Source of the DNA: Limonium bicolor | Taxonomy: Eukaryota; Streptophyta; Magnoliopsida; Caryophyllales; Plumbaginaceae | DNA: 64,000 bases | Reading direction: 5' to 3' | NCBI GenBank assembly: GCA_023374045.1 | Contig: CM041776.1 | Coordinates: 279,991,999 to 280,055,998, forward strand | Shown here: piece after piece, positions 11,750 through 23,390 of the stretch | Layout of the letters: each line of letters begins with the position of its first letter | Position numbering within the stretch: position 1 is the first letter of the stretch | Position numbers and translations under genes: made by a program | Notes under the pieces: generated by a model | Told to the model about the DNA's origin: nothing | Seen by the model: the letters and a program-made list of their open reading frames with translations, nothing else | Database searches by the model: none

Positions 11750-13818
11750 ATTCTAAATCCTCCAAGATAATGACCAAGACACTTTAACACTTAAGAACAC
11801 CTTAATTCACTTTCTTTCTCCAATTTAAACCTTAATCCTGACTAGTTCAACCTAGATCACCTAACATCATTTTAAAACACCTAGAACTCCTTTTCATTAA
11901 CCAAATTTTGACATAGTTCCTCTTGTATCACCTCACCAAAACACATAATTTTTTCACCTTAATATAACCAGAACCCTTATTCATTTAATACAAACAAACA
12001 TATTGTTTTTCATCCTTTAACCATCCAAGACATCATCTTCACAAAGAATGTTCTTTACACACTCTAAACCTTTAAACTACACTACATCACAATATAGTGC
12101 ATAAGCTTAAATTGCTTGGCACTTAGGCCCTTAAATAGCATGGCTCTTAGGCCCTTAAATTGCATAAACCTTAAACACTGAATTTCCCACATAATAATTG
12201 CCTTTAACCTGCAATTACACACAACACCATATATGCCTTTAATAAACTCCTTGAGAGCGTTTTACTAACTCATTTACCACCAGCTCCTTAAGTAGTTTTA
12301 ATGAACAACTTAAGCTCATTTTTCCGAATGCATTTAAACTACATTGAGTTAGTTTGTTTACCTCTTTTCTTCAAGACTTTTACTTGTACACCTTTGTTCT
12401 TCCTTGTTTAGAAATCGGCAAGAGGACTTGGTTACTTGTCAATGTTCTAATCAATATACAAGTAAAACCAATGAGCATTCAAGCTTCATGCTTAAACTCA
12501 TTTACAAACCCTAGGTTATATATATTGTCTTAACACATTAGGATAGTTGTTTTACCTTGGAATAAAAAGAGAGCTTGAATAAGCATCAAGAGAGGACTCC
12601 TCCTTGTCCTTTGAAGATTGAAATGGAGCTATGGAAGAACAAGAGAAGACACCATCAATGGTGAATTTTCGGACATATACAAAAACAAGGGGAAATGTTG
12701 TTTTTCTTACCTTGAAACAAAGGAGAATGACAAGGCATGGAAAGATGAGCTCAAGCTCCTTCAATGGTGAATCTCCATGGCACCGAAATGAGGCTTTTGA
12801 AGATTTGAAAAGATAGAAGTGTAGAGCTTGCTCCAACTAGAAGAATGATGGTCTTGAAATTGAATTTGGACCATGGAGCTAGGAGTTACAAGCATTCAAA
12901 GATGGAGAGGGTATGGTTTGCTGTAGCAAACCGAGTATGGAGAAGAGAGGGAGGTTGGAGACGGTGGAAGTGAGTGGGAAAGGAAGAAATGAAATGAGGT
13001 GTTTGCTTTTACAAGATATTTATGTTATAAAGTAACTTTCTTCTTTTTACTTACTTTTCCTTCCTTTCTTTAATTGATTTTTACATGGTGGTGACTCACC
13101 ATAATAAAAACCGGCCCCCATCATCTACTTAGGGGTAGTTTGGTCTTTGTTGACCAATTAACTTACTTATATTGACTTATGTCATAAACTAGCATATTTT
13201 GGTTACTATTCACAAAACAAGACACATATTTGTGAAATTTTTGATTTCCCATTGATTTAGACTTCCTAATGTGATACTAAGTAGTACACTTGTTAATTAA
13301 AGAGTAATGATGGACATTTAGCCACTCAAAACTCATTTACAAGACAATTTTTCAAAAATGTGCTTTAAGACTCCTTAAAGCACATTTTGTATTTGAACTT
13401 GTTTTCAAGCTTGGTTTTCTTTAGTAATTGATTTTATATGTTCATTAGTATATAAATAAGGTCTTGGTAAGCTCATTAGGTCTTAACCAAGACTATCCCA
13501 AGCTTAGAGCACATTTTAGCCCATATTGACCTTAAGGTATTTATTTGTGTTTTGTTTGGTTTAGTTGTCTACCAAGGTCTCCTAAGGAATTAATTATCCT
13601 TATTAAATCATAATGGAATATTACTAAGTCTTGGTAGGCTCATTGGGTCCTAACCAAGTTCACTCCAAGCTTAGAGCATGTTTTTGCTCAACTGTGTTTA
13701 TAGTACTTTATTGTTTTTACTATGGTTTAAATTGTACACTGATATTCTAAGGCACTTTTTAACCTTTAAATACCATAGTTTAGTATTTAAACAATATATC
13801 AAGGTTTAGGGTATTTCA
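11750..13818 (-). mobile_element. LARD-2 3' LTR, outer 2.07 kb remnant
   Basis: This matches 21051-23124 at about 98-99% by eye and ends in GGGTATTTCA right before the LARD-2 polypurine tract. It starts in mid-LTR, exactly where LARD-1 ends. The first bases ATTCTAAATCCTCC correspond to 21051 onward. LARD-1 therefore appears to have inserted here, with ATTCT (11750-11754) as the expected 5 bp target duplication. The other part of this LTR should lie left of the window, beyond LARD-1. Confidence 0.85.
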
Positions 13819-13857
13819 ATCTACCCCCCTTAAAAGAACTTCATCCTCGAAGTTCAC
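13819..13857 (-). promoter_or_regulatory. Polypurine tract and 3' cassette of LARD-2
   Basis: On the minus strand CTTCGAGGATGAAGTTC precedes TTTTAAGGGGGGTAGAT and then the LTR start. It is the same cassette as at 2255-2292, with one change in the FEDE-like block. Confidence 0.8.
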
Positions 13858-15198
13858 ACTTCCCACACATCATTGGATTAGAATATGGGGATTACTTGTA
13901 AAATAAAACTTTCGTAACCAAACATACTTTACATCACAACCTCGGAATTAACGGTCCAGATACATATACACATCCATACATAACATAACATACTTACATG
14001 ATAACCTCGGACTCAACGATCCGGGTATCTTAACAACATTGTACTTACATAACAACCCTTAGACTCTCGGGTCTGGGTAACATAACAACATTTAGACACA
14101 TAGGCCTAGGTAACATAACAACATTTAGACACATAGGTCTAGGTAACATAACAACATTTAGACACATAGGTCTAGGTAACATAACAACATTTAGACACAT
14201 CCACATTAGGACTCAAGGTCAATATAATATTTATTACACGTACCACACAACATGTCATAGCATGTATAACAACCAAAAATATCTTTTATATACACTGTGA
14301 TCCCGCAGAACCCGGTCGCGATGGACACCTTCCGTCCCCGTTCCTTTGGTAGATCAAAACAATCACTTAATCTTTAACACATATGCTTCCCATGTCACCG
14401 GGCAAGTACTACAAAAATATTCTTTGTTAAGGTTAAGTAAAAGTACTTCCATAATGTAAGGTATCTATCAACATTTTATAAATACCAATTCAAAATCCTT
14501 TTGAAAACACATACAACTCCAAGTCCAACTTATGCTCTTTGCTTCTTTTCTTAGCGTGGTTAATTGTGACCACTTAAGGGGAGCTTCAAGAATCATCCAA
14601 CCGTAATGTGATCCGCATCAGTGTTGACTATCCTTCCACCCCAATTTGTGTCCGGCTTCCCTTGATCACATGCAAATCAAGTTCCGCCTCCCACTTCATT
14701 TTCAAGCATCAAATAATACACCCATTTCCAATTTTCTATCTTTTTCTTTTGTCAATCTAGTCATAATCATTACATCTCCAAAGGATAGAACTCCGTCTAT
14801 CAGTTATCTCCATTCACTTTAATCCATTATCTAGGTAATCTTATTCCCACTAGGTTCTATGTCGGTTTTCATACCCTTTCATGAATCACTAATTGATATT
14901 ATACATATATTTTATCAAAATACAGCACACGGTTTTACATTTATATACTGTCGGGGTTTTAGTTCCCCAGGAGTTTCTTTACTCCTTTACACTTGTACTC
15001 TCACACACAACAGTTAACAAATAAACACACTTATAACAATGGTATTTGCATCTTCTGTGCGCAATTACCACAATTAAACCATGAATGAATGCGTATGTTT
15101 ATGTAACACACGCACCAATCATCATAACAAATCATTTGTGCTATGCACAACATAGTTCACGTACACTTGTACGGTAAAACACACTAAGCGGTTTTGCG

Positions 15199-15235
15199 CT
15201 CTACCCCCCTTAAAAGGGATTACGCCCACGTAATC
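15199..15235 (-). promoter_or_regulatory. Second (internal) polypurine tract cassette of LARD-2
   Basis: GATTACGTGGGCGTAATCCC followed by TTTTAAGGGGGGTAGAGCGC on the minus strand. It is identical in layout and sequence to 3585-3620 of LARD-1, about 1.38 kb from the terminal tract. Confidence 0.55.
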
Positions 15236-18200
15236 AACCACCGAATATTGGTTTAGAAGTTCTACCACCGTGAAGTGTTTTAACTTCCACGCGGACTATT
15301 ATGCAACATGTTCTGGTTAGAGAATCTTAACCATATTGGCGGTTTAGTCCCTAAACCAAGAATTCTCATTGGAGTTTATTCAACTCATAACCGGTTTCGG
15401 TTCTGGCCTGTGAGGCTTCTAGGCATTAATAATTAGCCATTCACTCATGTTCACCATGCACATTCAACACTTGAATCACTGGCTCACTAGTTTCTGCTGC
15501 GGAATTTTGATAACTGTAGAGCTTAGTTTGCCCCACTCGTTATTCTTACTGTATTGTACATCTCCAATTATCACCTTTATCTTGGTAATAACGGTTTCTT
15601 AACCAACGCGTGGTATCTCTGACCGTGAGCGAATTCGGTGAGTTTCAAAACTTTCTATCCACTTCCATAATAATTTACTGTGTATACTGCTATGTATTTC
15701 ACAATGATTGACTTGTTTCCTTCCGACTTACTGTCGGTTGAGATTGAGCTACCACCTAATGTGTAGTGCTCTCTCGGTTATTCCCACACTTGAGGTATGT
15801 TCCATACCAATATCTGGTATTTCGTGTTACTACAGTCACTTTTGCTAATCATGCCTCCACATCTGGTTTTGTACATGTATCCTTTCATTGGTACGACCTT
15901 GCATTTCCTATGCCTTGGTCCTTATAGCATATAAGTCTGTTTCTACTTCCACCACATTTAACATTTTCCCAAATTCCTAGCTATCTCACTCGATCATTAC
16001 TGCACAAGTGCAATACCAAAACACTCAGTCATACAGAGTGCAGAGGCGTAAACTCTTGGCAGTAAATCTCTTATGCGATTGCAATGGAATTCACACTGTG
16101 TTTCACTGAGATCCTTATTTCATAATACTGGCTACTGGCTTACTGCCTGGTTCATTTGTTAACACTTATTGTTGTATCTTCACTGGGTTTAACTCATAAC
16201 TCTTCTCATTCCCCATTTTATCATTTAACAATACTTATACAATAGTCGCTTATTGCGCACTGTATCCTTACTCATTATACAACATCAATTTACACTGCAT
16301 CCGCTATTATATTAGCTTCCGCCATTACACTGGGTTTCGCCACTTATTTGGCTGATTGTTGAATATGCTGTTCTTCGAGTCTTTATGCTCCTTGAGCGTT
16401 GTTCACTACACATTTAGCATCACACACCTATGGTGGTTACTATTAGACGTATTACTCTTCCGGTCTCTCAACATCGAGAGGTAACCCCACTCTTAAAGTA
16501 GTGGTTCGTTCTCCGCTCTATTCACTTGTATAGCATAAACTTTCGTAATCAATAAAATGTACATAACACGTATTACTTGTGGCTTATAAGCCTTACTGCC
16601 TCGATCTCTGCTCATCATAGGTTGTTCACACTCTTTTACTTCTCTGTACAACATTTTATGATTTGGAGATTGTATTGACTCCACGACAAGGTCGTTGCAT
16701 CACGATTCCTTCCAAGTTGTCTCTTGGCAACTTAGGGTCCTACTGTTAAGTGGGTTCCCTTCGGTGTTTAAACCGAGTAATTGTTTCAACTCTTACGTTT
16801 CTGTCACATTGTTTCAATCAACAATTGTTGATTCAAACACCCCTCAAGGATTGCTCCTGGGTGTTGCCAAGGTATGCCATTACATCCGGTTTGCACTTAT
16901 GGGTACATTTAGCTGGGTTTACTATCCTTTTCTGTGAAGGTCGATACTCCCCAGTAGTCTAGGTGATCATTCCGGGAGTTTCATCCCGTTTATTGCGTAT
17001 TAACGTGCCCAAATTAGGCATCTGCCTTACCACGTACAGGCTGGGTCACCGTTCCAGCTATCATGTTTATGCCTGAGGATCCTTAAGACATATGCGATGT
17101 CTTTACGTAACAGTCAGTGCACTTCGTATTCCCTGACTCGTAAACATTTCCTTGAAACGAATTCACTAATTCATTTAGTCTTGTTGACTTAACTGAGTTC
17201 TTTTATTCCAACCATTTTTTTTGGTAATCCTTTGCTCTTGCTTGACTTTCACTGCTGACCGTAGTATGGAGTCGACTACTTCCCGTGTTCCGGACTTTAC
17301 TCGTATACATATGTGGGGTACCATGCTGATACATTGCTACTTACCCAACTAACCCATAAGTAGGTCTGTCAGGACCACAAGCTCCTATCGGAGTGCGGTC
17401 GTCCCACATTACAGTTGGTACGCTCGTAGTGTCCGTCACACGCCTAGGTGAAGTATTCTGTTGTCAACTCCCTTATATTGTCCTGTGACAATATGCTTTC
17501 CTTGCTTCCCGAACTTAATCAAGGGAAAGTTTATCCACTGTTGTATCTTTATCAACTACCCTTGAGTTTACTGGTTTGGTTTTAAAAGAAGGTTAGAAAG
17601 AAGTATTGGTTTGAAAATGAATTTTGGTTTTGAAAGAAAAGAGTTTGAAATAAATCTAAGTTTGAAAGAAAAATTTTCATGGTTTCACAACGTCTTCTTG
17701 CCTTAACCAAGTCTAGCTTCTTGCTGACTGGTGTACTTCCAATTACAGAGGTTAGGCTATCAAGCCCTTCCACGGTTTATGATGATCTCACTTAACTTCG
17801 TGGTACTATACTAAGTACTTTGTATTTGTTAAAAATTTTCCCGAACCCCTGTTATAGCAGCACTTGCCATGGCAAGTGCGCCATGCTAACTGGCTGTCGC
17901 TTCAACACCACACCGGTTGCGGTTTGTTCTCACCCGCACTGTAATCAGTGGCCTTGTGGCCCTTACTTGATCTTACAGTCTTGACCATTAACCCTCTGGG
18001 CGACTTCTTACTGTATTCACATGATAATCATTAACTAGGGCGTTTCCCATTCTAGACACCCCTTTTCTTAGTATTGTTTCCTCTTCGTAGCCCATTCCAC
18101 GCATTTGTCGTGGTTACTGAGACTTGTCTCTTGTTTGGGTACTACGTTTTAGTTCCTTTGTCGGTTGGTATACTGTCAATGTATTATTTTCCCGTAGGCA

Positions 18201-18662
18201 TGTGTCTCGGGTTCCGTTACTTTACTTCTTGCCTGTTGCACAGTTGGTGTGTTGCAAGCTGGTTATTCTCGACTGCTCGGCATGACGACCCAGGTTGCCG
18301 GAAATTCTATTCTCTTATACACAAAATTCTTCATTCTTCACTATTTAATGCGGTTAACATTGTTCAGGTAGAAACCGTCTCCGGGATTCCCACTCTTCGG
18401 GATCTACCGTATGACTGGTTCTCCGTTCTCACAGAAGTACTTAATAACAGCCAGATCGGGTATCCCGAGTATGAGAGGACTTTCATCTCTCTGGCATTGT
18501 TTCCCAAGTTATAAACAGGGATTATGGAGGGCGGGAAGGATATTGTAGGTTTCCAGTACACACTGGTAATACCTAACTAGCGTATCTCTCACGCAATCTC
18601 TCAACCCTTAACCCAAAGCACTAAAATCCTAATTCGGTACTTCCTAAGCTCGGTATTCCAGT

Positions 18663-18696
18663 TATCAGAGCGATACTTCGCTCTGATACCACTTTT
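18663..18696 (-). promoter_or_regulatory. Primer binding site of LARD-2 within a perfect hairpin
   Basis: Plus-strand 18680-18691 reads GCTCTGATACCA, complementary to TGGTATCAGAGC, the initiator tRNA-Met primer binding site. A 5 nt spacer separates it from the LTR at 18697. TATCAGAGCGA (18663-18673) and TCGCTCTGATA (18678-18688) are perfect 11 bp inverted arms around a TACT loop, so the site overlaps one arm of a hairpin. Confidence 0.9.
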
Positions 18697-21600
18697 TGTA
18701 ACACCCCAACTAACAACAACACACTTAACAACAAACTGCAGCGGAAAACACACTTCATCACATTACTTAACTCGTTGGTGTTACACGCCGTTAACCACCC
18801 ACGTGGCTAACAAGGCTATTACATATACATTGTATCGGTCTGATGGACTAGATTCCCGAGCGACTACACATTACTATCCCTTTCCATTAACACAACAACA
18901 TACATGTACCTTCCAACTGTACCGAGTATTTACAAACATGCCGATAAACAATTTCGGTCTTACTACACCTACTGTACATATACAACTTAAATGACACCCA
19001 TGTACAATGACTACCCCGTCCTACTCTCGAACGGCTTCCAGCTCCTTATACCTGAAATAGGAAAGAGAAAAAGGGTGTCCCCCAAGGGGCAGCACCTTTG
19101 CTGGTATGGTAATCCCGCAGCCCGCATGCTACCAGGCCACGCACAACTATTTGTCATCTTAGCATGCGGTTGATTACATTTAAATCATGCATGTACACCA
19201 ATAACACAAAACACATTACAATCCACAACAGTGGTCACAACAAATACAGACAACACATCTACACCTAATAAATCACTTTTGTGTCTTTGGCCCTAGAGTG
19301 TTCCTTTAATGGAGCTATTTCCTTAATAGACGACTTACCCACTAGTCGGGTTATCCATAAACGTCTCTTAATAAACTGGGATTCATATCCATGATCCACA
19401 TACTTCACATTTAAACAACACATAACATCACATCGCAATAAGCATTGCAGTACATCAATAACACATAACATAACGGGTACGGATCTCTTTAGGAACCGCC
19501 CCAAACATAGTTAGTTCACTGGGAGAGCCTAGAGATTGCTGCCAAACTCATGCTAAGCTCGTTTACATAACTCGTTACCGTCCTGTTAGACGAACGGATA
19601 ACTTAACATAAAGATGGATCAGATATAGTGATCTGAACACAACATACATAATCCCCAACAGACGTGGGTCAAGAGCCTTGGTTAAACTCAGGGGTGATCG
19701 AAGACCAATGAAGGAAGACAACCAACAGAGAGGAAGCTGAAGAAACTGTATACAACAACTCCCAAACAACGCGTGACCGGAACTACCGGATTCCTCACCC
19801 CCCATAATATATAAATATTCACAGATAAAGACTCCGCTGTGGAACCTATCACATCAGCACACCATACAGTATTACAACTAAGTTAATCACGCAAAGGAGG
19901 GTCACACATATACAGCAACATCACACGCAACTAACTCACGCATAGCCATGGTTAGAACGTACCTTAGGTTGGAAAATGTTATTACCGGATACCGTTCTCT
20001 TACGTTTACCTAATAATGGTTAACTAGCCTTTCATGCGCATTCGAGGTTACCGGTATCGGTACGCAAACACCCAACAACAATAACGACTGTAAACTCGTT
20101 TCATGAATTATCTTATAATGTGACAAACATAAAGAAAAACACATTGGCATACAAGCCGGTGTAATCCGGTAGGACACAGGTTGCAAGAAAACCATACCTG
20201 TCACCGGGGTTTCACTCTAACGTGCCATCACATGTTCCTCGTAACATCTTTAAACAACTGGTAACATTACATTTACTTTCATTAACACCGGGGTAACTTG
20301 ATTGTTTAAAGTCTAATGCTCGTGACTTACTCCCGTTAATCAGTTAAATAACTTTACATTTTTAACTTGTTTTACTTTTACATTTTAACACAACTTTTCA
20401 CCCACTCAATTATCATTATAACTCACTTAACATGTCCTTAACAATCTCATAACATCATTACTTTTCAATCCCCATCATTAGATATCATTTTCTAACCTTA
20501 AACAGAGTTTTTAGTCAAAATAGCACCTTGTCCGAACTTGTGTCCGGACTTCCCAAGTTCGGACACTGTTCGCGGCTCAAAAGGGTGCAAACTGACGAAT
20601 GTCCGAACATGCGTCCGAGCTTCCCAAGTTCGGACACTGTTCGAGGCCAAACCAGAAATAGAGATAGGTGTGTCCGAACTTCCAAATTCGGTCGGTAGTT
20701 CGGACACTGGTCGAAGCTCAGAAAACTTAAACGTAACAGGGCATGTCCGAACGTCCAAGTTCGGACGGTAGTTCGGACGTGCCAAAAACTTCATTTTTTA
20801 TACCCTTAAACACTTACTCATTTCTTGCCTTAATGCCCAACACTTATAATGTTTCCCCCTTAGGTTTATAGCATGTTCCCACACTATATTTAGCCCACCA
20901 TAAATACTTTGATGTCCTTCCAAGAGTCTTCTCCACAAGTTCACACATCTTCCTTACAACACCTTACTTCCTTATTGGTACTAAAACATGTATAAATCCT
21001 TAACACAACTCACCATGATCTTGAAGTAACCTTAAAATTCCCATTTGCATTCTAAATCCTCCAAGATAATGACCAAGACACTTTAACACTTAAGAACACC
21101 TTAATTCACTTTCTTTCTCCAATTTAAACCTTAATCCTTCCTAGTTCAACCTAGATCACCTAACATCATTTTAAAACACCTAGAACTCCTTGTCCATTAA
21201 CCAAATTTTGACATAGTTCCTCTTGTATCACCTTACACCAAAACACATAATTTTTTCACCTTAATATAACCAAGAACCCTTATTCATTTAATACACACAA
21301 ACATATTGTTTTTCATCCTTTAACCATCCAAGACATTCATCTTCACAAAGAATGTTCTTTACACACATCTAAACCTTTAAACTACACTACATCACAATAT
21401 AGTGCATAAGCTTAAATTACTTGGCACTTAGGCCCTTAAATAGCATGGCTCTTAGGCCCTTAAATTGCATAAACCTTAAACACTGAATTTCCCACATAAT
21501 AATTGCCTTTAACCTGCAATTACACACAACACCATATATGCCTTTAATAAACTCCTTGAGAGCGTTTTACTAACTCATTTACCATCAGCTCCTTAAGTAG

Positions 21601-23124
21601 TTTTAATGAACAACTTAAGCTCATTTTTCTGAATGCATTTAAACTACATTGAGTTAGTTTGTTTACCTCTTTTCTTCAAGACTTTTACTTGTACACCTTT
21701 GTTCTTCCTTGTTTGGAAATTGGCAAGAGGACTTGGTTACTTGTCAATGTTCTAATCAATATACAAGTAAAACCAATGAGCATTCAAGCTTCATGCTTAA
21801 ACTCATTTACAAACCCTAGGTTATATATATTGTCTTAACACATTAGGATAGTTGTTTTACCTTGGAATAAAAAGAGAGCTTGAATAAACATCAAGAGAGG
21901 ACTCCTCCTTGTCCTTTGAAGATTGAAATGGAGCTATGGAAGAACAAGAGAAGACACCATCAATGGTGAATTTTCGGACATATACAAAAACAAGGGGAAA
22001 TGTTGTTTTTCTTACCTTGAAACAAAGGAGAATGACAAGGCATGGAAAGATGAGCTCAAGCTCCTTCAATGGTGAATCTCCATGGCACCGAAATGAGGCT
22101 TTTGAAGATTTGAAAAGATAGAAGTGTAGAGAATGCTCCAACTAGAAGAATGGTGGTCTTGAAATTGAATTTGGACCATGGAGCTAGGAGTTTCAAGCAT
22201 TCAAAGATGGAGAGGGTATGGTTTGCTGTAGCAAACCGAGAATGGAGAAGAGAGGGAGGTTGGAGACGGTGGAAGTGAGTGGGAAAGGAAGAAATGAAAT
22301 GAGGTGTTTGCTTTTACAAGATATTTATGTTATAAAGTAACTTTCTTCTTTTTACTTACTTTTCCTTCCTTTCTTTAATTGATTTTTACATGGTGGTGAC
22401 TCACCATAATAAAAACCGGCCCCCATCATCTACTTAGGGGTAGTTTGGTCTTTGTTGACCAATTAACTTACTTATATTGACTTATGTCATAAACTAGAAT
22501 ATTTTGGTTACTATTCACAAAACAAGACACATATTTGTGAAATTTTTTATTTCCCATTGATTTAGACTTCCTAATGTGATACTAAGTAGTAAAATTGTTA
22601 ATTAAAGAGTAATGATGGACATTTAGCCACTCAAAACTCATTTACAAGACAATTTTTCAAAAATGTGCTTTAAGACTCCTTAAAGCACATTTTGTATTTG
22701 AACTTGTTTTCAAGCTTGGTTTTCTTTAGTAATTGATTTTATATGTTCATTAGTATATAAATAAGGTCTTGGTAAGCTCATTAGGTCTTAACCAAGACTA
22801 TCCCAAGCTTAGAGCACATTTTAGCCCATATTGACCTTAAGGTATTTATTTGTGTTTTGTTTGGTTTAGTTGTCTACCAAGGTCTCCTAAGGACTTAATT
22901 ATCCTTATTAAATCATAATTGAATATTATTAAGTCTTGGTAGGCTCATTGGGTCCTAACCAAGTTCACTCCAAGCTTAGAGCATGTTTTTGCTCAACTGT
23001 GTTTATTGTACTTTATTGTTTTTACTATGGTTTAAATTGTACACTGATGTTTCTAAGGCAATTTTTAACCTTTAAATACCATAGTTTAGTATTTAAACAA
23101 TATATCAAGGTTTGGGGTATTTCA
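18697..23124 (-). mobile_element. LARD-2 5' LTR, full length (4428 bp)
   Basis: On the plus strand it runs from TGTAACACCCCAACT (18697) to GGGGTATTTCA (23124). The inner end abuts the primer binding site and the outer half matches 11755-13818. It contains the short-palindrome array at 20526-20784. The expected target duplication is ATGTG (23125-23129), whose partner should lie left of the window. A short open frame near 21857-22141 (minus) recurs at 12552-12836 because both are LTR copies. It has no family resemblance and I do not call it a gene. Confidence 0.85.
20526..20784. repeat. Interrupted-palindrome tandem array in LARD-2 LTR
   Basis: Four units of about 70 bp built from GTCCGAACTTCCAAGTTCGGAC-type half-sites. 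It sits at the same LTR position as the LARD-1 array, but the palindrome itself differs (GTTCGGAC rather than GGTCGG), so arm and partner changed together. Confidence 0.8.
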
Positions 23125-23390
23125 ATGTGAGCTTCTGAGATGTATGAGCGTTCCCTTCTATGCCCTAGAGTTATGTGTTAGTAATCTTCTCCTTGTCCTC
23201 CTGTCAATCTATCCGTTGTGGGTTCAGTTCTGAGCGTTAACTCCCTATAAGGGTTGACCTTTTGATCTGTGAGATTCCTTTTGTATGTCTTAGTGTTTGT
23301 AATATTCCAGCACACGGAGAGCATACGTTTGTATTCTGGGTTTCGTCGAATTTCAAGGATGAAATTCATTTTAGGGGGGGGGGGGTATAA
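23125..23390 (+). pseudogene. 3' end of a chromovirus-type Gypsy internal region (pol C-terminus remnant and polypurine tract)
   Basis: The last 100 bases read in one frame as a degraded pol C-terminus: EIPFVC near 23270 and SNFKDEI near 23350-23367, the latter matching the SNFEDEI-type ending of plant Tekay/Del chromovirus polyproteins. A purine tract (TTTTA followed by 13 G, about 23369-23385) then leads to the LTR start TGTTATGCCCC at 23391. Upstream coding sequence is missing because LARD-2 begins at 23124; it should continue left of the LARD nest, outside this window. The 5' part of this fragment is too degraded to read. Confidence 0.7.

Larger units (their letters stand above)
13819..18696 (-). 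mobile_element. LARD-2 internal region, no gag-pol recognised
   Basis: At 4878 bp it is collinear with the LARD-1 internal region. It is framed by a polypurine tract (13819-13836) and a perfect primer binding site (18680-18691). All six frames are short and I recognise no retroviral domain. It differs from LARD-1 by frequent substitutions and small indels. A four-fold near-identical run near 14090-14200 (ACATTTAGACACATAGG units of about 33 bp) is expanded relative to LARD-1. Conservation without coding capacity supports a LARD, with packaging or structural signals the likely constraint. Confidence 0.75.

Noticed and set aside
12552..12836. Minus-strand 94-codon frame duplicated at 21857-22141
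   Set aside because: It repeats only because both are LTR copies of LARD-2. No recognisable domain and low complexity.
14090..14200. Regularly repeated ACATTTAGACACATAGG units considered as a CRISPR-like array
   Set aside because: Units are contiguous tandem repeats without unique spacers, inside a plant retrotransposon.
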